A DNA stretch of 63,264 nucleotides from Lacticaseibacillus baoqingensis (GCF_003946165.1 NZ_RHOI01000014.1:1-63264); one strand, 5' to 3'. Positions 35,576 to 45,028 are shown, counted from the first letter of the stretch. Notes: generated by a model from the letters alone, not told the origin. Translations and numbers: made by a program.

Positions 35576-36205
35576 ATGACAAAACTGAACTATCATGATC
35601 AAGCCCATTGGCCTAATGGCTTTGGCCGGCAACAATCACCGATCGCTTTGCAGTCGGCGCAGGCGCGCTCAGTGCCAGCGGTGGCACTGGCAGTGACGGC
35701 ACCTTATCAAATGCAAACCGAACTTGATGATGACACGACCATCAAGCTGCTTGGCCAGGGGCGCTTAACGATCGGGGCGCGAGCCTATGATTGCGTGCAA
35801 GTGCATTTTCATGTGCCAGTTGAACATACGGGCAACCCGCAAGCGGTATTAGAAGTGCATTTGGTGCATCAAACCGCGCTGGGGCAATTGTGCGTGGTCG
35901 CGGTGCGGTTAGTACCAGGAGCTGCGGCGCCGGCTTTGACCCAGGTGATCGCCGGGTTTGACCAACAAGCGCATCCGATGGCCATCGACTTGAGCAGCTT
36001 GATCCCGCAACATGGGCATGTTTTTCATTACCTCGGTTCTTTGACTACCCCGCCGTTGACCGAAGGCGTCGAGTGGTATGTGATCGATGCGCCCACTGCG
36101 ACGGTCAGCGCCGAGCAAATCGCGTGGTTCAAAGCGCATTATGCCGCCAATAGTCGCATTAGCCAACCATTGGCTGACCGAGTCGTTGAACAATTCAATT
36201 ATTGA
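35576..36205 (+). CDS. Alpha-class carbonic anhydrase, no signal peptide
   Basis: A 209-residue alpha-carbonic anhydrase interconverting CO2 and bicarbonate. Zinc ligands are H77, H79 (QVHFH) and H95 (LEVHLVH). The SLTTPPLTEGVEWYV motif carries the Thr that orients zinc-bound hydroxide. Most bacterial alpha enzymes are exported, but this one has no signal peptide and should be cytoplasmic. It is shorter than usual at the N-terminus but complete in the core. It is cotranscribed with a zinc-type binding protein. Bicarbonate would feed carbamoyl phosphate (carAB, also in the window) and carboxylases. Confidence 0.93.
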   Translation: MTKLNYHDQAHWPNGFGRQQSPIALQSAQARSVPAVALAVTAPYQMQTELDDDTTIKLLGQGRLTIGARAYDCVQVHFHVPVEHTGNPQAVLEVHLVHQTALGQLCVVAVRLVPGAAAPALTQVIAGFDQQAHPMAIDLSSLIPQHGHVFHYLGSLTTPPLTEGVEWYVIDAPTATVSAEQIAWFKAHYAANSRISQPLADRVVEQFNY

Positions 36206-36232
36206 CCCCAGCTGGGTCACTCGATCCTAAAG

Positions 36233-36280
36233 CAAGCGCCTTTGGTCCGCGATTTGAATCGCCGGCCAAAGGCGCTTGGT
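36233..36280. terminator. Terminator after carbonic anhydrase
   Basis: AAGCGCCTTTGG pairs with CCAAAGGCGCTT with an inner GCGATT/ATCGC stem, then TTTTG. It lies between convergent genes. Confidence 0.85.
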
Positions 36281-36290
36281 TTTGTCGACC

Positions 36291-37025
36291 TTATTGCAGG
36301 CGTTTGTATTCGGCGGTTTCCAGGCGAAATTCGTGGAACGTCTGCTCGATCAGTTCTCTGGTCAAGGTGAGGTGGATGACGCCATCAGTTGGCGGCACTG
36401 GGGGATGCGGGAAAGGGCCTGGGGTCAAAAGCTGCCACGTAGTCGCGACATCTAAGGTGATACTGGCTTCGGTGAGTTTTTCCAGCAAGGTGAGCCGTTT
36501 TTGGTAGAGCCGCTGGTTTTGGGCTTGGAGCTTGGCCAATGCCTTGCTGGCACGCTCAGCGCCGGCAAAAAGTTTTTGTTGGGCCGTTTGCCAGTCTTCA
36601 AAAGTGCTTTTGTGCGCAGCAAATTCATCGGTGATCGCGTTGAAAATAGCGGCATTATTGCCCGCGTATTGTTTGCCCCAAGTCCGCGCGTTGGCCGCCA
36701 TTTGATGCGTCAATGCAGGCAATTGCTTGAACAGCAGCTTGGCATTTTCAGGCGTCGTGATCAGCTCGTGCTTCAAGACATTAAACGTGATTCTGACTTG
36801 ATCTCCTAAGTGCAAACCGCCGGGGCCGCCGAATTGGATGTCAAAATAGACCCATGCGGTACTCGGCGGGATCTTCAACTCAACACCTTCTAGTGCTTCA
36901 AAGATGACTTGGCTAAGGTGCAAAAAATAATCATGCGAGGTCGTTTCGTCCGTTTCTAAGATCGTCAAAGGCTGGGCGTCATCGATGACGCCGGTGATGA
37001 GGATCATTTGCGTTTGGTTATCCAT
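36291..37025 (-). CDS. Unknown protein, second gene of a two-gene unit
   Basis: A 244-residue soluble protein I do not recognise. The first 90 residues are rich in strands (ILITGVIDDAQPLTIL, STAWVYFDIQFG, GDQVRITFNVL). Residues about 95-185 are helical and charged, probably a coiled coil. The C-terminal part turns to strands (GVIHLTLTRELIEQTF). No catalytic motif or membrane segment seen. AAGGAGGG precedes the ATG, and the gap to the upstream gene is 11 bases, so the two are cotranscribed and probably act together. Confidence 0.65.
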   Translation of the reverse strand: MDNQTQMILITGVIDDAQPLTILETDETTSHDYFLHLSQVIFEALEGVELKIPPSTAWVYFDIQFGGPGGLHLGDQVRITFNVLKHELITTPENAKLLFKQLPALTHQMAANARTWGKQYAGNNAAIFNAITDEFAAHKSTFEDWQTAQQKLFAGAERASKALAKLQAQNQRLYQKRLTLLEKLTEASITLDVATTWQLLTPGPFPHPPVPPTDGVIHLTLTRELIEQTFHEFRLETAEYKRLQ

Positions 37026-37036
37026 GCGGGCCCTCC

Positions 37037-37870
37037 TTATTGGCTAAAACGGTGTTGCATCGATTGTTTCCAAGGGAGTTCGGCGGCAGTTTCCGGGGTC
37101 ATGAGCGGCAGGTGATGAACTGCGCGAAAGTGTTTATGGTCTAGGATATATTGGAACCGCTGGCGTTGATAAGCGGGCTCTTGGTAGCGTTGCGGATCGC
37201 TGCGTTGCAACAGCCAATCTTCTTTAACCTCATGAGGATAATAAGACGCTGCGGCAAAACGTGACAGGTGATGTACCAGCACTGCTTGGGGGATGACGCG
37301 ATCAAGCTGCTGGTTTGCGTGGCGCTGGCGTTTTTGGAGTTGGTTCACGAGATGGGCATAATCGCGCCGCAATTTATTCGGGTAAGCCGCGATCGCCTTT
37401 TGGGTGCTGACCAAAAACGCGTATAAGGTTAATTGATGCTTGGCATAACGCGTCAACTGCTGCTTGATCTGCTTTTGGGTGGCTGGCCAGTGATCACTGT
37501 GATGATAGGTTAGCCAAGCGTCGACGCGGCGCACGATGTCTTCAGTGGTCTTGTCTTGAATGTGTTGTGCGCCGATGCGGTCTTTAGGGTCCTTGATTAA
37601 GCGGATTAATTCGATACGGCCGGTAATGACGAGATGGGTGCCGATCACCGGTGGTTCGCCATCCCACTTGACGGCTAAGGGCTCCCAAGCCATCAATAAC
37701 GTCAATGGGGGGATGCCAGTTAAGACGACGGCTTTTTTGGTGCGGTAGCGATAAGCCCCAAGCTCCAACAAGCGCAGTCTTTGATGCTGGCCATTGGCTC
37801 GGCGGATCTCTTGACTGTAAGCGTCGACAACGATTGCATCGATCATTAACTGATTGAAGCGCGTCCCCAT
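37037..37870 (-). CDS. Unknown protein, first gene of a two-gene unit
   Basis: A 277-residue soluble, strongly basic protein I do not recognise. The first 90 residues are strand-rich and end in VIGTHLVITGRIELIRLI, which looks like the closing strands of an OB-type barrel. The rest is helical with many Arg, Lys, Gln and His residues. The partner gene has a comparable strand-rich N-terminus, so both may share a fold; this is weak inference. ATG at 37870 follows AAGGAGGG. A nucleic-acid-binding role is possible but unproven. Confidence 0.65.
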   Translation of the reverse strand: MGTRFNQLMIDAIVVDAYSQEIRRANGQHQRLRLLELGAYRYRTKKAVVLTGIPPLTLLMAWEPLAVKWDGEPPVIGTHLVITGRIELIRLIKDPKDRIGAQHIQDKTTEDIVRRVDAWLTYHHSDHWPATQKQIKQQLTRYAKHQLTLYAFLVSTQKAIAAYPNKLRRDYAHLVNQLQKRQRHANQQLDRVIPQAVLVHHLSRFAAASYYPHEVKEDWLLQRSDPQRYQEPAYQRQRFQYILDHKHFRAVHHLPLMTPETAAELPWKQSMQHRFSQ

Positions 37871-37990
37871 TTGCAACCCTCCTTTTGCTTTAATGTAAGT
37901 CCATTATAGGAGGCTTGGTCGATTTTACCTAAGAAGATGTGCGCTAATTATTTAGAGATTATATTGCGAAAAAATTAATTCAAAAAAGTA

Positions 37991-38019
37991 TTGACAGCGC
38001 TTTCTTCAGGGCGTATCTT
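37991..38019 (+). promoter_or_regulatory. Strong promoter without a following gene
   Basis: TTGACA (37991-37996), exactly 17 bp, TATCTT (38014-38019), in an AT-rich upstream region. It points into about 0.9 kb with no credible reading frame. Confidence 0.75.
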
Positions 38020-38430
38020 AACGTCACGGTATCGTGTAAGTAGTAGGATCCCATGCGGCCGCATGAGATGTGACCCTCACTGCTCCCTGGGGAGATCTGG
38101 TCGCTTCGGCGTCACCCCAGCAATCAAAAGCGGCGCACAGCCCTGACATGGCCCCACCGTGTTAGGTGGCTTTAGCGATGAAGCATCTGCGTACTACGGG
38201 CGTGGATGCAACAAAATGATTGGCGGACGCTCCAATGTACAGGCAACTGTACAGCACCACCCGCTTTTGGGGGGCCAAAAACGGGATGCACCAAGGCATG
38301 ACGCACCACTAAAAACCGCGAGTTGGCGGCCTTGTACGGCAGGCAACTGCCAAGCAGCCACCAGCAAGCCACCAGGGACACGAGCAGGCAACCGCTCGTG
38401 TCTTTGGCGTGTCAAAAAATAAACAGAGCG

Positions 38431-38838
38431 CAGCAATGCGTATTTAGGGGTGTGGTTAAGGCAGCTTGGACGCGGTGGCGCAACGCGCCGCCACGGACGA
38501 GATGACTTAACCGCGACCCCGTTGCATTGCGCAGCTCGACTAAAACCACAGAGCGGAGTGGCGCGGTTTTAGTGCGTAGGCTTGGGCGTACTGGCGGCGA
38601 TCTGGCAAAGCCAGATAGACGGCAGTGTCCCAAGCCCTAGCGCGTCGCGCCACGCAGCTCGACTAAAACCACAGAGCGCAGCAATGTGCATTTAGGGGCG
38701 TTGGTAAGGGGGCTTGGGGGCGTCGCGGCACGCGGCGTGACCGAGACCCCTTACCAATAGCCCCGTTGCATTGTGCAGCTCGACTAAAACCACAGAGCGC
38801 AGTGCCCCAAGCCTTAGCGCGTCGCGCCACGCAGCTCG
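38431..38838. repeat. Alternating structured repeats (arms A, E, B, E')
   Basis: The 24-mer beginning CAGCTCGACTAAAACCACAG occurs three times (38532, 38655, 38776), spaced 123 and 121 bases. Arms A (38431-38555) and B (38679-38799) share outer sequences CAGCAATG and CCCCGTTGCATTG but differ in the stems while keeping pairing. Segment E (38556-38678) ends in a block repeated in truncated form at 38800-38838. Confidence 0.85.
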
Positions 38839-38857
38839 CCTACGCCACCAAAAACCG

Positions 38858-38906
38858 CCTCGATCACTTGCGTCTGCACAGACGCATTTGGTCGAGGCGG
38901 TTTTTG
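38858..38906. terminator. Bidirectional terminator
   Basis: AAAAACCGCCTCGA pairs with TCGAGGCGGTTTTT around an inner GCGTCTG/CAGACGC stem. It serves the minus-strand alarmone synthetase gene and could end the candidate RNA on the plus strand. Confidence 0.9.
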
Positions 38907-38908
38907 CT

Positions 38909-39601
38909 TTACGATTCATCTTCAAGATCATGAAAGATCGCCTGCATATTGCTTTCGATCTTGTCCAAGTCGTCGGCATAGCCTTGGAGTTGTTGCGCGT
39001 AGCGGGCGACGCGGTCGGCTGGAACGTTGGTTTTGTAGCGCAGCTTATGTTCGAGGCTGGCCCACATATCCATGCCTACCGTGCGGATCTGGATCTCCAC
39101 CGGCGCGTCTTTGACCCCGCTGGCTTGAAAGACCGGGACGCTGACGACTAGATGCAAGCTCCGGTAGCCAGACGGTTTCGGCGCTTTGATGTAATCTTTT
39201 TGCCGCAGCAAGGTGATGTCGCTTTGGGCGAGCAAGTTGTCAGCAACCGTATAAACATCATCTTGGTAGTTGGTGATCACCCGGATCCCACCGATATCAT
39301 AGATGTTTTGCTGCACGCTGCTAAATTGCAGCGGCAGCCCTTTTTTTTCGAGTTTGTGGAGTAAACTGCGCACGTCTTTAAGGCGTGCTTCCATGTGGTG
39401 GATCGGGTTATGGGCGTTATGGATCTGATAATCGCTGTCGAGATTTTCCAGCTTAGTGCCGACTTCATTGACGGCAGATTGGCATAGCTGATAGTAGCTG
39501 ATAAATTTACTGAGATCTGTGCGCAACTCCGGCGGTGCAAATTGGCCAAAGTCGGTTTGGATCTGGGTCAAATTCGGTAAATTGGTTCGTTCTAAGATCA
39601 T
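38909..39601 (-). CDS. Small alarmone synthetase (RelQ/RelP-like)
   Basis: A 230-residue stand-alone (p)ppGpp synthetase without a hydrolase domain. It has the RelA/SpoT synthetase motifs: RLKDVRSLLHKLEKKG, the Asp/Glu region DIGGIRVITNYQDDVYTVADNLL, the G-loop DYIKAPKPSGYRSLHLVV near residue 145, and VEIQIRTVGMDMWASLEHKLRYK. It makes alarmone from GTP/GDP and ATP under stress. It is divergent from an EAL gene, so two nucleotide-second-messenger genes share one intergenic region. ATG at 39601 follows AGGAGGG. Confidence 0.93.
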   Translation of the reverse strand: MILERTNLPNLTQIQTDFGQFAPPELRTDLSKFISYYQLCQSAVNEVGTKLENLDSDYQIHNAHNPIHHMEARLKDVRSLLHKLEKKGLPLQFSSVQQNIYDIGGIRVITNYQDDVYTVADNLLAQSDITLLRQKDYIKAPKPSGYRSLHLVVSVPVFQASGVKDAPVEIQIRTVGMDMWASLEHKLRYKTNVPADRVARYAQQLQGYADDLDKIESNMQAIFHDLEDES

Positions 39602-39810
39602 GGGGGCCCTCCTATAGACTGGCTGATGCTCCTATTGTAATGCAAAGCCAGGCGTGTTCGGAAAAAAATTTCCGTCGTGATTAATAAGATAATTTTCCTA
39701 TAACCGTTTGTTTACCGAAATTGGTCTAGTGATGAGGAAGATAGTTGAACGCGTTAACAAAAAATATTTTCGCGAATACGATCTTGATAATGCTTCTAAA
39801 TAAGCGTGAT

Positions 39811-39839
39811 TTGGCATCATCCGGTATTTAGCGCATAAT
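39811..39839 (+). promoter_or_regulatory. Promoter of EAL gene 4
   Basis: TTGGCA (39811-39816), 17-bp spacer, CATAAT (39834-39839), about 33 bases of untranslated leader before the ATG. No terminator-type leader as at EAL genes 1 and 2. Confidence 0.6.
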
Positions 39840-39878
39840 CATTATGAGTATTATTGACAAAAAACGAGGAAATCGGCG

Positions 39879-40562
39879 ATGTATCGGTATTTTATTCAAC
39901 CCCAACTAAACACCGTCACCAATAGTTTGATCGGTTACGAACTCTTGATGAAAGGCCACACCGACTCAGGTTGGCGGCCCCCGGAAAAGTTTAGCGATAT
40001 CCCTGCGCAAACACTGGCAGATGTTTTGGTAGCCACAACAGAAAAGCTCGCGTTGAAGATTCCTTCGGTGTCGGTCAATCTGAATCGCACGCAATTGCTT
40101 GATCCGGCAGTCAACACGGCGTTGATCAAGGCGCAAAATTTTTTGCGTCCGGTGAAATTAGTGATCGAGTTAACTGAAGAACAATGTGATCGCAATATCA
40201 CGCTGGCGCAATTAGAACCGCAGATCCAGCGTTATTTGGCGCGCGGGATGGAGCTGAGTTTGGATGATGTGGATAGCGGCGACAATGATGTCAGTCACGT
40301 GCACACATTATTGCCGTATGCCAGCGAGCTGAAATTTGCCTTGCAAAATTTTGCTGCGGGATTAGAAGATCCGCGCTTGCATGAACGCGTGATCTATTGG
40401 CGCGACGTCGCGCAGCGCCATAACCTGCGCTTTATTCTGGAAGGTATTGAAGATACGCATGACGATGCTGTCGCTGATGGGATGCAAATCGATTTGCGCC
40501 AAGGCTATTTCTACGGAAAACCGCATTTGCTCAAGCTTAAAGCTGATGACCCGATCCAATAA
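39879..40562 (+). CDS. Stand-alone EAL-domain protein 4
   Basis: A 227-residue EAL-only protein, more divergent than the other three. It keeps Glu in GYELLMKG (Lys replaces the usual Arg), Asn in SVNLNRT, Glu in ELTEE, Asp-Asp in LDDVDSG, Lys in ELKF, both Glu in EGIED and Gln in RQGYFYGKP. The KxD Asp is Ala. A phosphodiesterase or receptor of c-di-GMP is likely. It sits 14 bases before a broken NADH-oxidase gene with which it would be cotranscribed, and is divergent from the alarmone synthetase. Confidence 0.85.
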   Translation: MYRYFIQPQLNTVTNSLIGYELLMKGHTDSGWRPPEKFSDIPAQTLADVLVATTEKLALKIPSVSVNLNRTQLLDPAVNTALIKAQNFLRPVKLVIELTEEQCDRNITLAQLEPQIQRYLARGMELSLDDVDSGDNDVSHVHTLLPYASELKFALQNFAAGLEDPRLHERVIYWRDVAQRHNLRFILEGIEDTHDDAVADGMQIDLRQGYFYGKPHLLKLKADDPIQ

Positions 40563-40576
40563 GCAGGAGGAACTAG

Positions 40577-41932
40577 ATGAAAATTGTGATTGTGGGGTGT
40601 ACCCATGCCGGCGTCGCCGCAGTGAATGCGATCAAACAGTTTCACCCGGAAGCTGACGTCGTGATCTATGAACGTGATGATAACGTGTCGTTTTTATCTT
40701 GCGGGATCGCGTTGTATCTTTCTGGTGAAGTCAAGCAGCTGGCCGACATGTTTTACGAAACCCCAGAGCATTTGGCGGCGCAAGGGGTGAGCGTCAAGAC
40801 CCGCCATGACGTCTTGGCGATCGATGCTAAAACCCAGCGCTTGCAGGTGCAAGATCTCACCACCAATGACGTGTTTGAAGATCATTATGACAAATTGATC
40901 ATGACGACCGGCTCATATGTGTAAGTGCCGCCATTGTTTGGCATCGACGATACGCGGATCTTGATGTGTAAAGATGCGCGCCAAGCCGAAGCCTTGCGCG
41001 CGGCAACGAAAGGCGATGAGCGTATCGCCATTGTGGGGGCAGGCTATATCGGGGTGGAGTTGGCCGAAGCATTTGCCCAAAACCAGACCCACCAAGTGAC
41101 GTTGTTGCAAGGCGGTGGGCAGCTGTTGAACCATTATATCGACCCAGCGATGTCGCAACATGTGGAAAAACGGCTGGTCGATCATGGGGTGCATGTGCAA
41201 TTGAATGCGCGCGTCGAGGCATTTTATGGGACTGAAGGGTCATCGGCAGTCACGATCGAAACGGCTGAAGCGCAGTATCAAGCCGATGTGGTGGTCGTAT
41301 GCACCGGCTTTTTAGCCAACACCGCCTTATTGCGCGGGCAAGTGGCGATGGATCGCAGCGGGGCCATTTTGACGAATGAATGGATGCAAACCAGTGACGA
41401 CAATATTTTTGCCGCAGGCGATGCTTGTACTGTGCACTTTAACCCCACCGGCAAGCAAGCTTATATTCCCTTAGCGACTAACGCTGTGCGGCAAGGGTAT
41501 CTTGTGGGGCGCAACGTTTTTGGCCATATCCAGCGCGATTTAGGGACCCAGGCGACGACGGCGATGCGGTTATTCGACGATAATTTGGCCACGACCGGGT
41601 TGACGATGCACCATGCCCAGCAAGTTGGCATCCCTGCCGCTTCGGTCACTTATCTCGGCCCTTACCGTCCCGCTTTTATGACCGGCCATGATGAGGTCAT
41701 GATCAACTTGGTTTACAACCCGGAAAATCGGCGGGTGCTGGGGGCACAATTGTTGAGTACCCACGAGATCACCCAATCTGCCAATGCAGTGTCGATCGCG
41801 ATCCAAAACCGCAATACGATCGATGACTTAGCCTTTGTCGATATGTTATTCAACCCGCATTATGACCAACCCTTCAACTATTTGAACTTGGTGGCGCAAC
41901 AAGCCGTCGCCCAAGCTGATAGCACTGATTGA
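40577..41932 (+). pseudogene. nox: NADH oxidase (nox-type flavoprotein) with in-frame stop
   Basis: Two frames that meet without a gap. Residues 1-115 (to MTTGSYV) end at TAA 40922-40924; the next codon GTG continues in the same frame with PPLFGIDDTRIL to the end. Together they give about 451 residues, the length of H2O-forming NADH oxidases and CoA-disulfide reductases. Features are the N-terminal FAD fold VIVGCTHAGVAA, redox Cys42 (SFLSCGIAL), the NADH fold IAIVGAGYIGVELAEAF, the second FAD motif FAAGDAC, and a C-terminal dimerisation domain. A single base change (for example CAA to TAA) would explain the break. It may be inactive, read through, or translated from the GTG as a fragment. Confidence 0.9.
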
Positions 41933-41942
41933 ACCGCCACGC

Positions 41943-41987
41943 AAAAGATCCGCGAGCAAGTCGTATAGACTCGCTCGCGGATCTTTT
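41943..41987. terminator. Shared terminator of nox and carB
   Basis: AAAAGATCCGCGAGC pairs with GCTCGCGGATCTTTTTTT between the convergent genes. Confidence 0.92.
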
Positions 41988-41998
41988 TTTGCGTCAGC

Positions 41999-44900
41999 TT
42001 ATACCGCTAACAGGCCGCTGATCGTAGCGGTGCTGGTAAAAAGCGGGACTTGGTGGCTCAGAGCATAATAGTTCAAGGGACTGGCGGTGTTTTGGTGGGC
42101 ATCGAGGTTCAAGACCGCCCAGGGTTTTGCAGTCGGCGGTGTGCCGGCAAAAACTTGGATCGTGATGCCTGCTTGGGTCAGTTGCGCTTTTAATGGCGCT
42201 GCCGGTTCCGCACTGCATACCAAGATGTCGCCGGCTTGCGGCAAGGTGCAATGGTAGCTGTCAAATAAGGCTTTTTGCATGGCTTGCGGGTAGGTGGCTG
42301 CTAAGCCGATGGTTTCGCCGGTGGACTTCATTTCTGGCGCTAAGCCGGTGGCCATGCCAGGCAGCTTGGTGAAGGAAAAGACTGGGGCTTTGATCGCCAC
42401 GCCGGCAGGGGCTTTGGCACACCCGATCGGCAATTGCAGGTCCGCTAAGGTCTTACCTAAAATCAAGTTGGTCGCCAGTTTTGCCAGGTGATAGCCAGTG
42501 ACTTTGCTCATGAATGGGACCGTACGGCTGGCGCGCGGGTTGACGTCGATCACATAAAGCTGATCGGCGACGATAAATTGGACGTTCATCATCCCGACAC
42601 AATGGACCGCTTTGCCGATCGCCGTGGCCGTGGCAATGATCTGGTCTTGTTGCGCCGCCGTCAAATGCTGCGGCGGGAAGATCGCGATCGAGTCGCCGGA
42701 ATGCACCCCAGCGCCTTCAAGATGTTCCATGATCCCAGGGATGAAGACGTCTTGGCCGTCGGATAAAATATCGACTTCACACTCCATCCCTTGCACATCA
42801 TGGTCGATCAAGATCGGCTGATGCGGGGCGGCGGCGATGGCTTTTTGGACATATTCGGCCAGTTCAGCTTCATTATGCACGATCGCCATGGCCCGCCCGC
42901 CGAGGACAAAACTCGGCCGGACCATGACCGGATAACCGACAACTGGGGCGATCTGGCGCGCTTCTTGAAGATTCATGGCCGTGTCGCCTTTAGGCTGATT
43001 GATGTGCAGCTGCGCCAACAAAGCTTCAAATTCATGCCGGTCTTCAGTCTGATTGATCCCCGCCAGGCTGGTGCCTAAGATCTTGACGCCGTTAGCGACT
43101 AAGCTTTTGGTCAAGTTGATGGCGGTTTGGCCGCCGAATTGCACGATCACGCCAAGCGGTTGTTCCAAGTCGATGATCTGCATCACCGATTCGGTGGTCA
43201 AAGGCTCGAAGTAGAGTTTATCTGAGATCGAAAAATCCGTTGACACGGTTTCGGGATTATTGTTAACGATGATCGCATGGTAGCCGGCAGTTTGGATCGC
43301 TTGGACACAATGGACGGTGGTGTAATCAAACTCGACGCCTTGGCCGATGCGGATCGGCCCAGAGCCAATGACAAGGATGCTGTTGCCAAGCGGTTGGCTT
43401 TCGTTTTCTCCAGGAAAAGCGGTGGCATAAAAATACGGGGTCTGCGAGGCAAATTCACCGGCGCAAGTATCGACCATTTTATACACCGGAGCCGGCAGCA
43501 GCGCTGCCACGACTTCTGCGGTGGTGTCAGCCGCTTGGGCGATCATCTTCGCAGTAAAGCCCAGCTGATTGGCGGCGACGGCTTTGGCAGCCGTCAGTGT
43601 GCCGGTTTGCAACCCGACTAAAGTCGCCCAGATGTGCTGCAGCTTGTGCAGGAAAAATAAGGTGATCTGGGTATGCGCTTGGATCTCTTCGAGTGACCAG
43701 CCTTGATGCAGTGCCTCAAATAAATAAAACAGCCGCAGATCAGTAGGGTGTTCCAATGCCGCGACTAACTCAGCATGGCTGGGTGTGGTTTTCGGCAGCA
43801 AGGTGGTTTGCATTTGCGCGTCGAGTTCTAACGACTGCACCGCTTTTAACAAGGCTTCTTCCAGCGTGGTCCCAATGCCCATCACTTCGCCGGTGGCTTT
43901 CATTTGGGTGCCTAAGTGGCGATCTGCAGTGACAAATTTATCAAATGGGAACCGCGGGAGCTTGGCGACCACATAATCCAAGGTCGGCTCAAAAGCGGCA
44001 AAAGTGGTTTTCGTGACTGGGTTTTGGATCTCTTGCAAGGTCAAGCCCACGGCGATCTTGGCGGCGATCTTGGCGATCGGATAGCCGGTGGCTTTGCTGG
44101 CTAACGCACTGGAACGCGAGACTCGCGGATTGACTTCGATGATGTAATACTGGTCGGAAGCTGGATCTTGGGCCAATTGGACGTTGCAGCCGCCTTGGAT
44201 GTTCAATGCGGATACGATCTGCAAAGAAGCCGCGCGCAGCCGCTGAAAGGTCGGATCGTCTAGGGTCTGGTTGGGGGCGACCACGATGGAATCGCCGGTG
44301 TGGATCCCCACTGGATCGAGGTTTTCCATGCAGCAAACGGAAATGGTCGTGCCCGCGGCATCACGCATGACTTCAAATTCGATTTCTTTGTAACCGGCGA
44401 TGCTTTTTTCGATCAAGCATTCGGTGTTGGGGGAAAGCTCCAAGCCGCGCTGGCCGATCTTCTTGAGTTCGGCTTCGTTATGCGCGATCCCGCCGCCGGT
44501 ACCGCCTAAGGTGAAAGCCGGCCGCACGATCACCGGATAGCCGCAGCGTTGGGCAAATTGCAACGCTGCTGGCAGGTCATGGACGGTGAGGCTTTCTGGC
44601 ACAGGCTGGTGCAAGGTTTCCATCAGCTGCTTGAATTCTTGCCGGTCTTCGGCTTGATGGATCGTGGCTAAGCCAGTGCCCAGCAATTGAATGTGCAGCC
44701 GGGCTAAGACGCCGGCATCATCTAAAGCCACCGCCAGATTGAGGCCGGTTTGCCCGCCTAAAGTCGGCAACAGCGCATCGGGACGTTCTTTTTCCAAAAT
44801 GGCGCTGACTGAATCTAAGGTGAGCGGCTCCAAGTAGATCTTGTCGGCAATATCGTCATCGGTCATGATTGTGGCCGGGTTGGAGTTGATCAACACCACA

Positions 44901-45028
44901 CGATAGCCTTCTTCGCGTAAGGACAAGCAGGCTTGTGAGCCGGAATAATCGAATTCGGCAGCTTGGCCAACGATGATCGGACCACTGCCGATCACGGCGA
45001 TTGTATGAATGTTTTGGTTCTTAGGCAT
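41999..45028 (-). CDS. carB: Carbamoyl-phosphate synthase large chain, arginine-type
   Basis: A 1009-residue synthetase that makes carbamoyl phosphate from glutamine-derived ammonia, bicarbonate and two ATP. Two homologous ATP-grasp halves are seen: [18 protein letters not shown] at the start and [17 protein letters not shown] near residue 550, with metal-site segments [22 protein letters not shown] and [22 protein letters not shown]. The C-terminal allosteric domain is short, as in arginine-specific enzymes of Bacillus and lactobacilli. Its ATG overlaps the carA stop by 8 bases. Divergent from the arg operon. Confidence 0.97.
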   Translation of the reverse strand: MPKNQNIHTIAVIGSGPIIVGQAAEFDYSGSQACLSLREEGYRVVLINSNPATIMTDDDIADKIYLEPLTLDSVSAILEKERPDALLPTLGGQTGLNLAVALDDAGVLARLHIQLLGTGLATIHQAEDRQEFKQLMETLHQPVPESLTVHDLPAALQFAQRCGYPVIVRPAFTLGGTGGGIAHNEAELKKIGQRGLELSPNTECLIEKSIAGYKEIEFEVMRDAAGTTISVCCMENLDPVGIHTGDSIVVAPNQTLDDPTFQRLRAASLQIVSALNIQGGCNVQLAQDPASDQYYIIEVNPRVSRSSALASKATGYPIAKIAAKIAVGLTLQEIQNPVTKTTFAAFEPTLDYVVAKLPRFPFDKFVTADRHLGTQMKATGEVMGIGTTLEEALLKAVQSLELDAQMQTTLLPKTTPSHAELVAALEHPTDLRLFYLFEALHQGWSLEEIQAHTQITLFFLHKLQHIWATLVGLQTGTLTAAKAVAANQLGFTAKMIAQAADTTAEVVAALLPAPVYKMVDTCAGEFASQTPYFYATAFPGENESQPLGNSILVIGSGPIRIGQGVEFDYTTVHCVQAIQTAGYHAIIVNNNPETVSTDFSISDKLYFEPLTTESVMQIIDLEQPLGVIVQFGGQTAINLTKSLVANGVKILGTSLAGINQTEDRHEFEALLAQLHINQPKGDTAMNLQEARQIAPVVGYPVMVRPSFVLGGRAMAIVHNEAELAEYVQKAIAAAPHQPILIDHDVQGMECEVDILSDGQDVFIPGIMEHLEGAGVHSGDSIAIFPPQHLTAAQQDQIIATATAIGKAVHCVGMMNVQFIVADQLYVIDVNPRASRTVPFMSKVTGYHLAKLATNLILGKTLADLQLPIGCAKAPAGVAIKAPVFSFTKLPGMATGLAPEMKSTGETIGLAATYPQAMQKALFDSYHCTLPQAGDILVCSAEPAAPLKAQLTQAGITIQVFAGTPPTAKPWAVLNLDAHQNTASPLNYYALSHQVPLFTSTATISGLLAV

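Larger units (their letters stand above)
38025..38908 (+). ncRNA. Candidate large structured noncoding RNA
   Basis: About 880 bases lie between a good promoter and a strong terminator with no frame that has a ribosome site. The 5' half contains stable hairpins. Three share a G-GCAA-C loop (38236-38253, 38339-38350, 38377-38402), and others include CCCG-cTTTTGG-gggg-CCAAAAa-CGGG (about 38260-38285). The 3' half is built of repeated arms with compensating base changes (38423-38838). Size, GNRA-type loops and host group resemble the ornate Lactobacillales RNAs GOLLD and ROOL, but I could not match a consensus from memory. It could also be a cluster of intergenic repeats. Confidence 0.5.

Noticed and set aside
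37880-38420. RNase P RNA, tmRNA, 6S RNA or SRP RNA in the gene-free region
   Set aside because: None of the universal strings of these RNAs that I know could be found on either strand, although the region is clearly structured.
38159-38979. Short frames on both strands within the candidate RNA
   Set aside because: All lack ribosome sites and run through the hairpin repeats; similarity between them comes from the DNA repeats.
42294-44509. Several plus-strand frames inside carB
   Set aside because: Shadow frames of an unbroken, fully recognisable carB.
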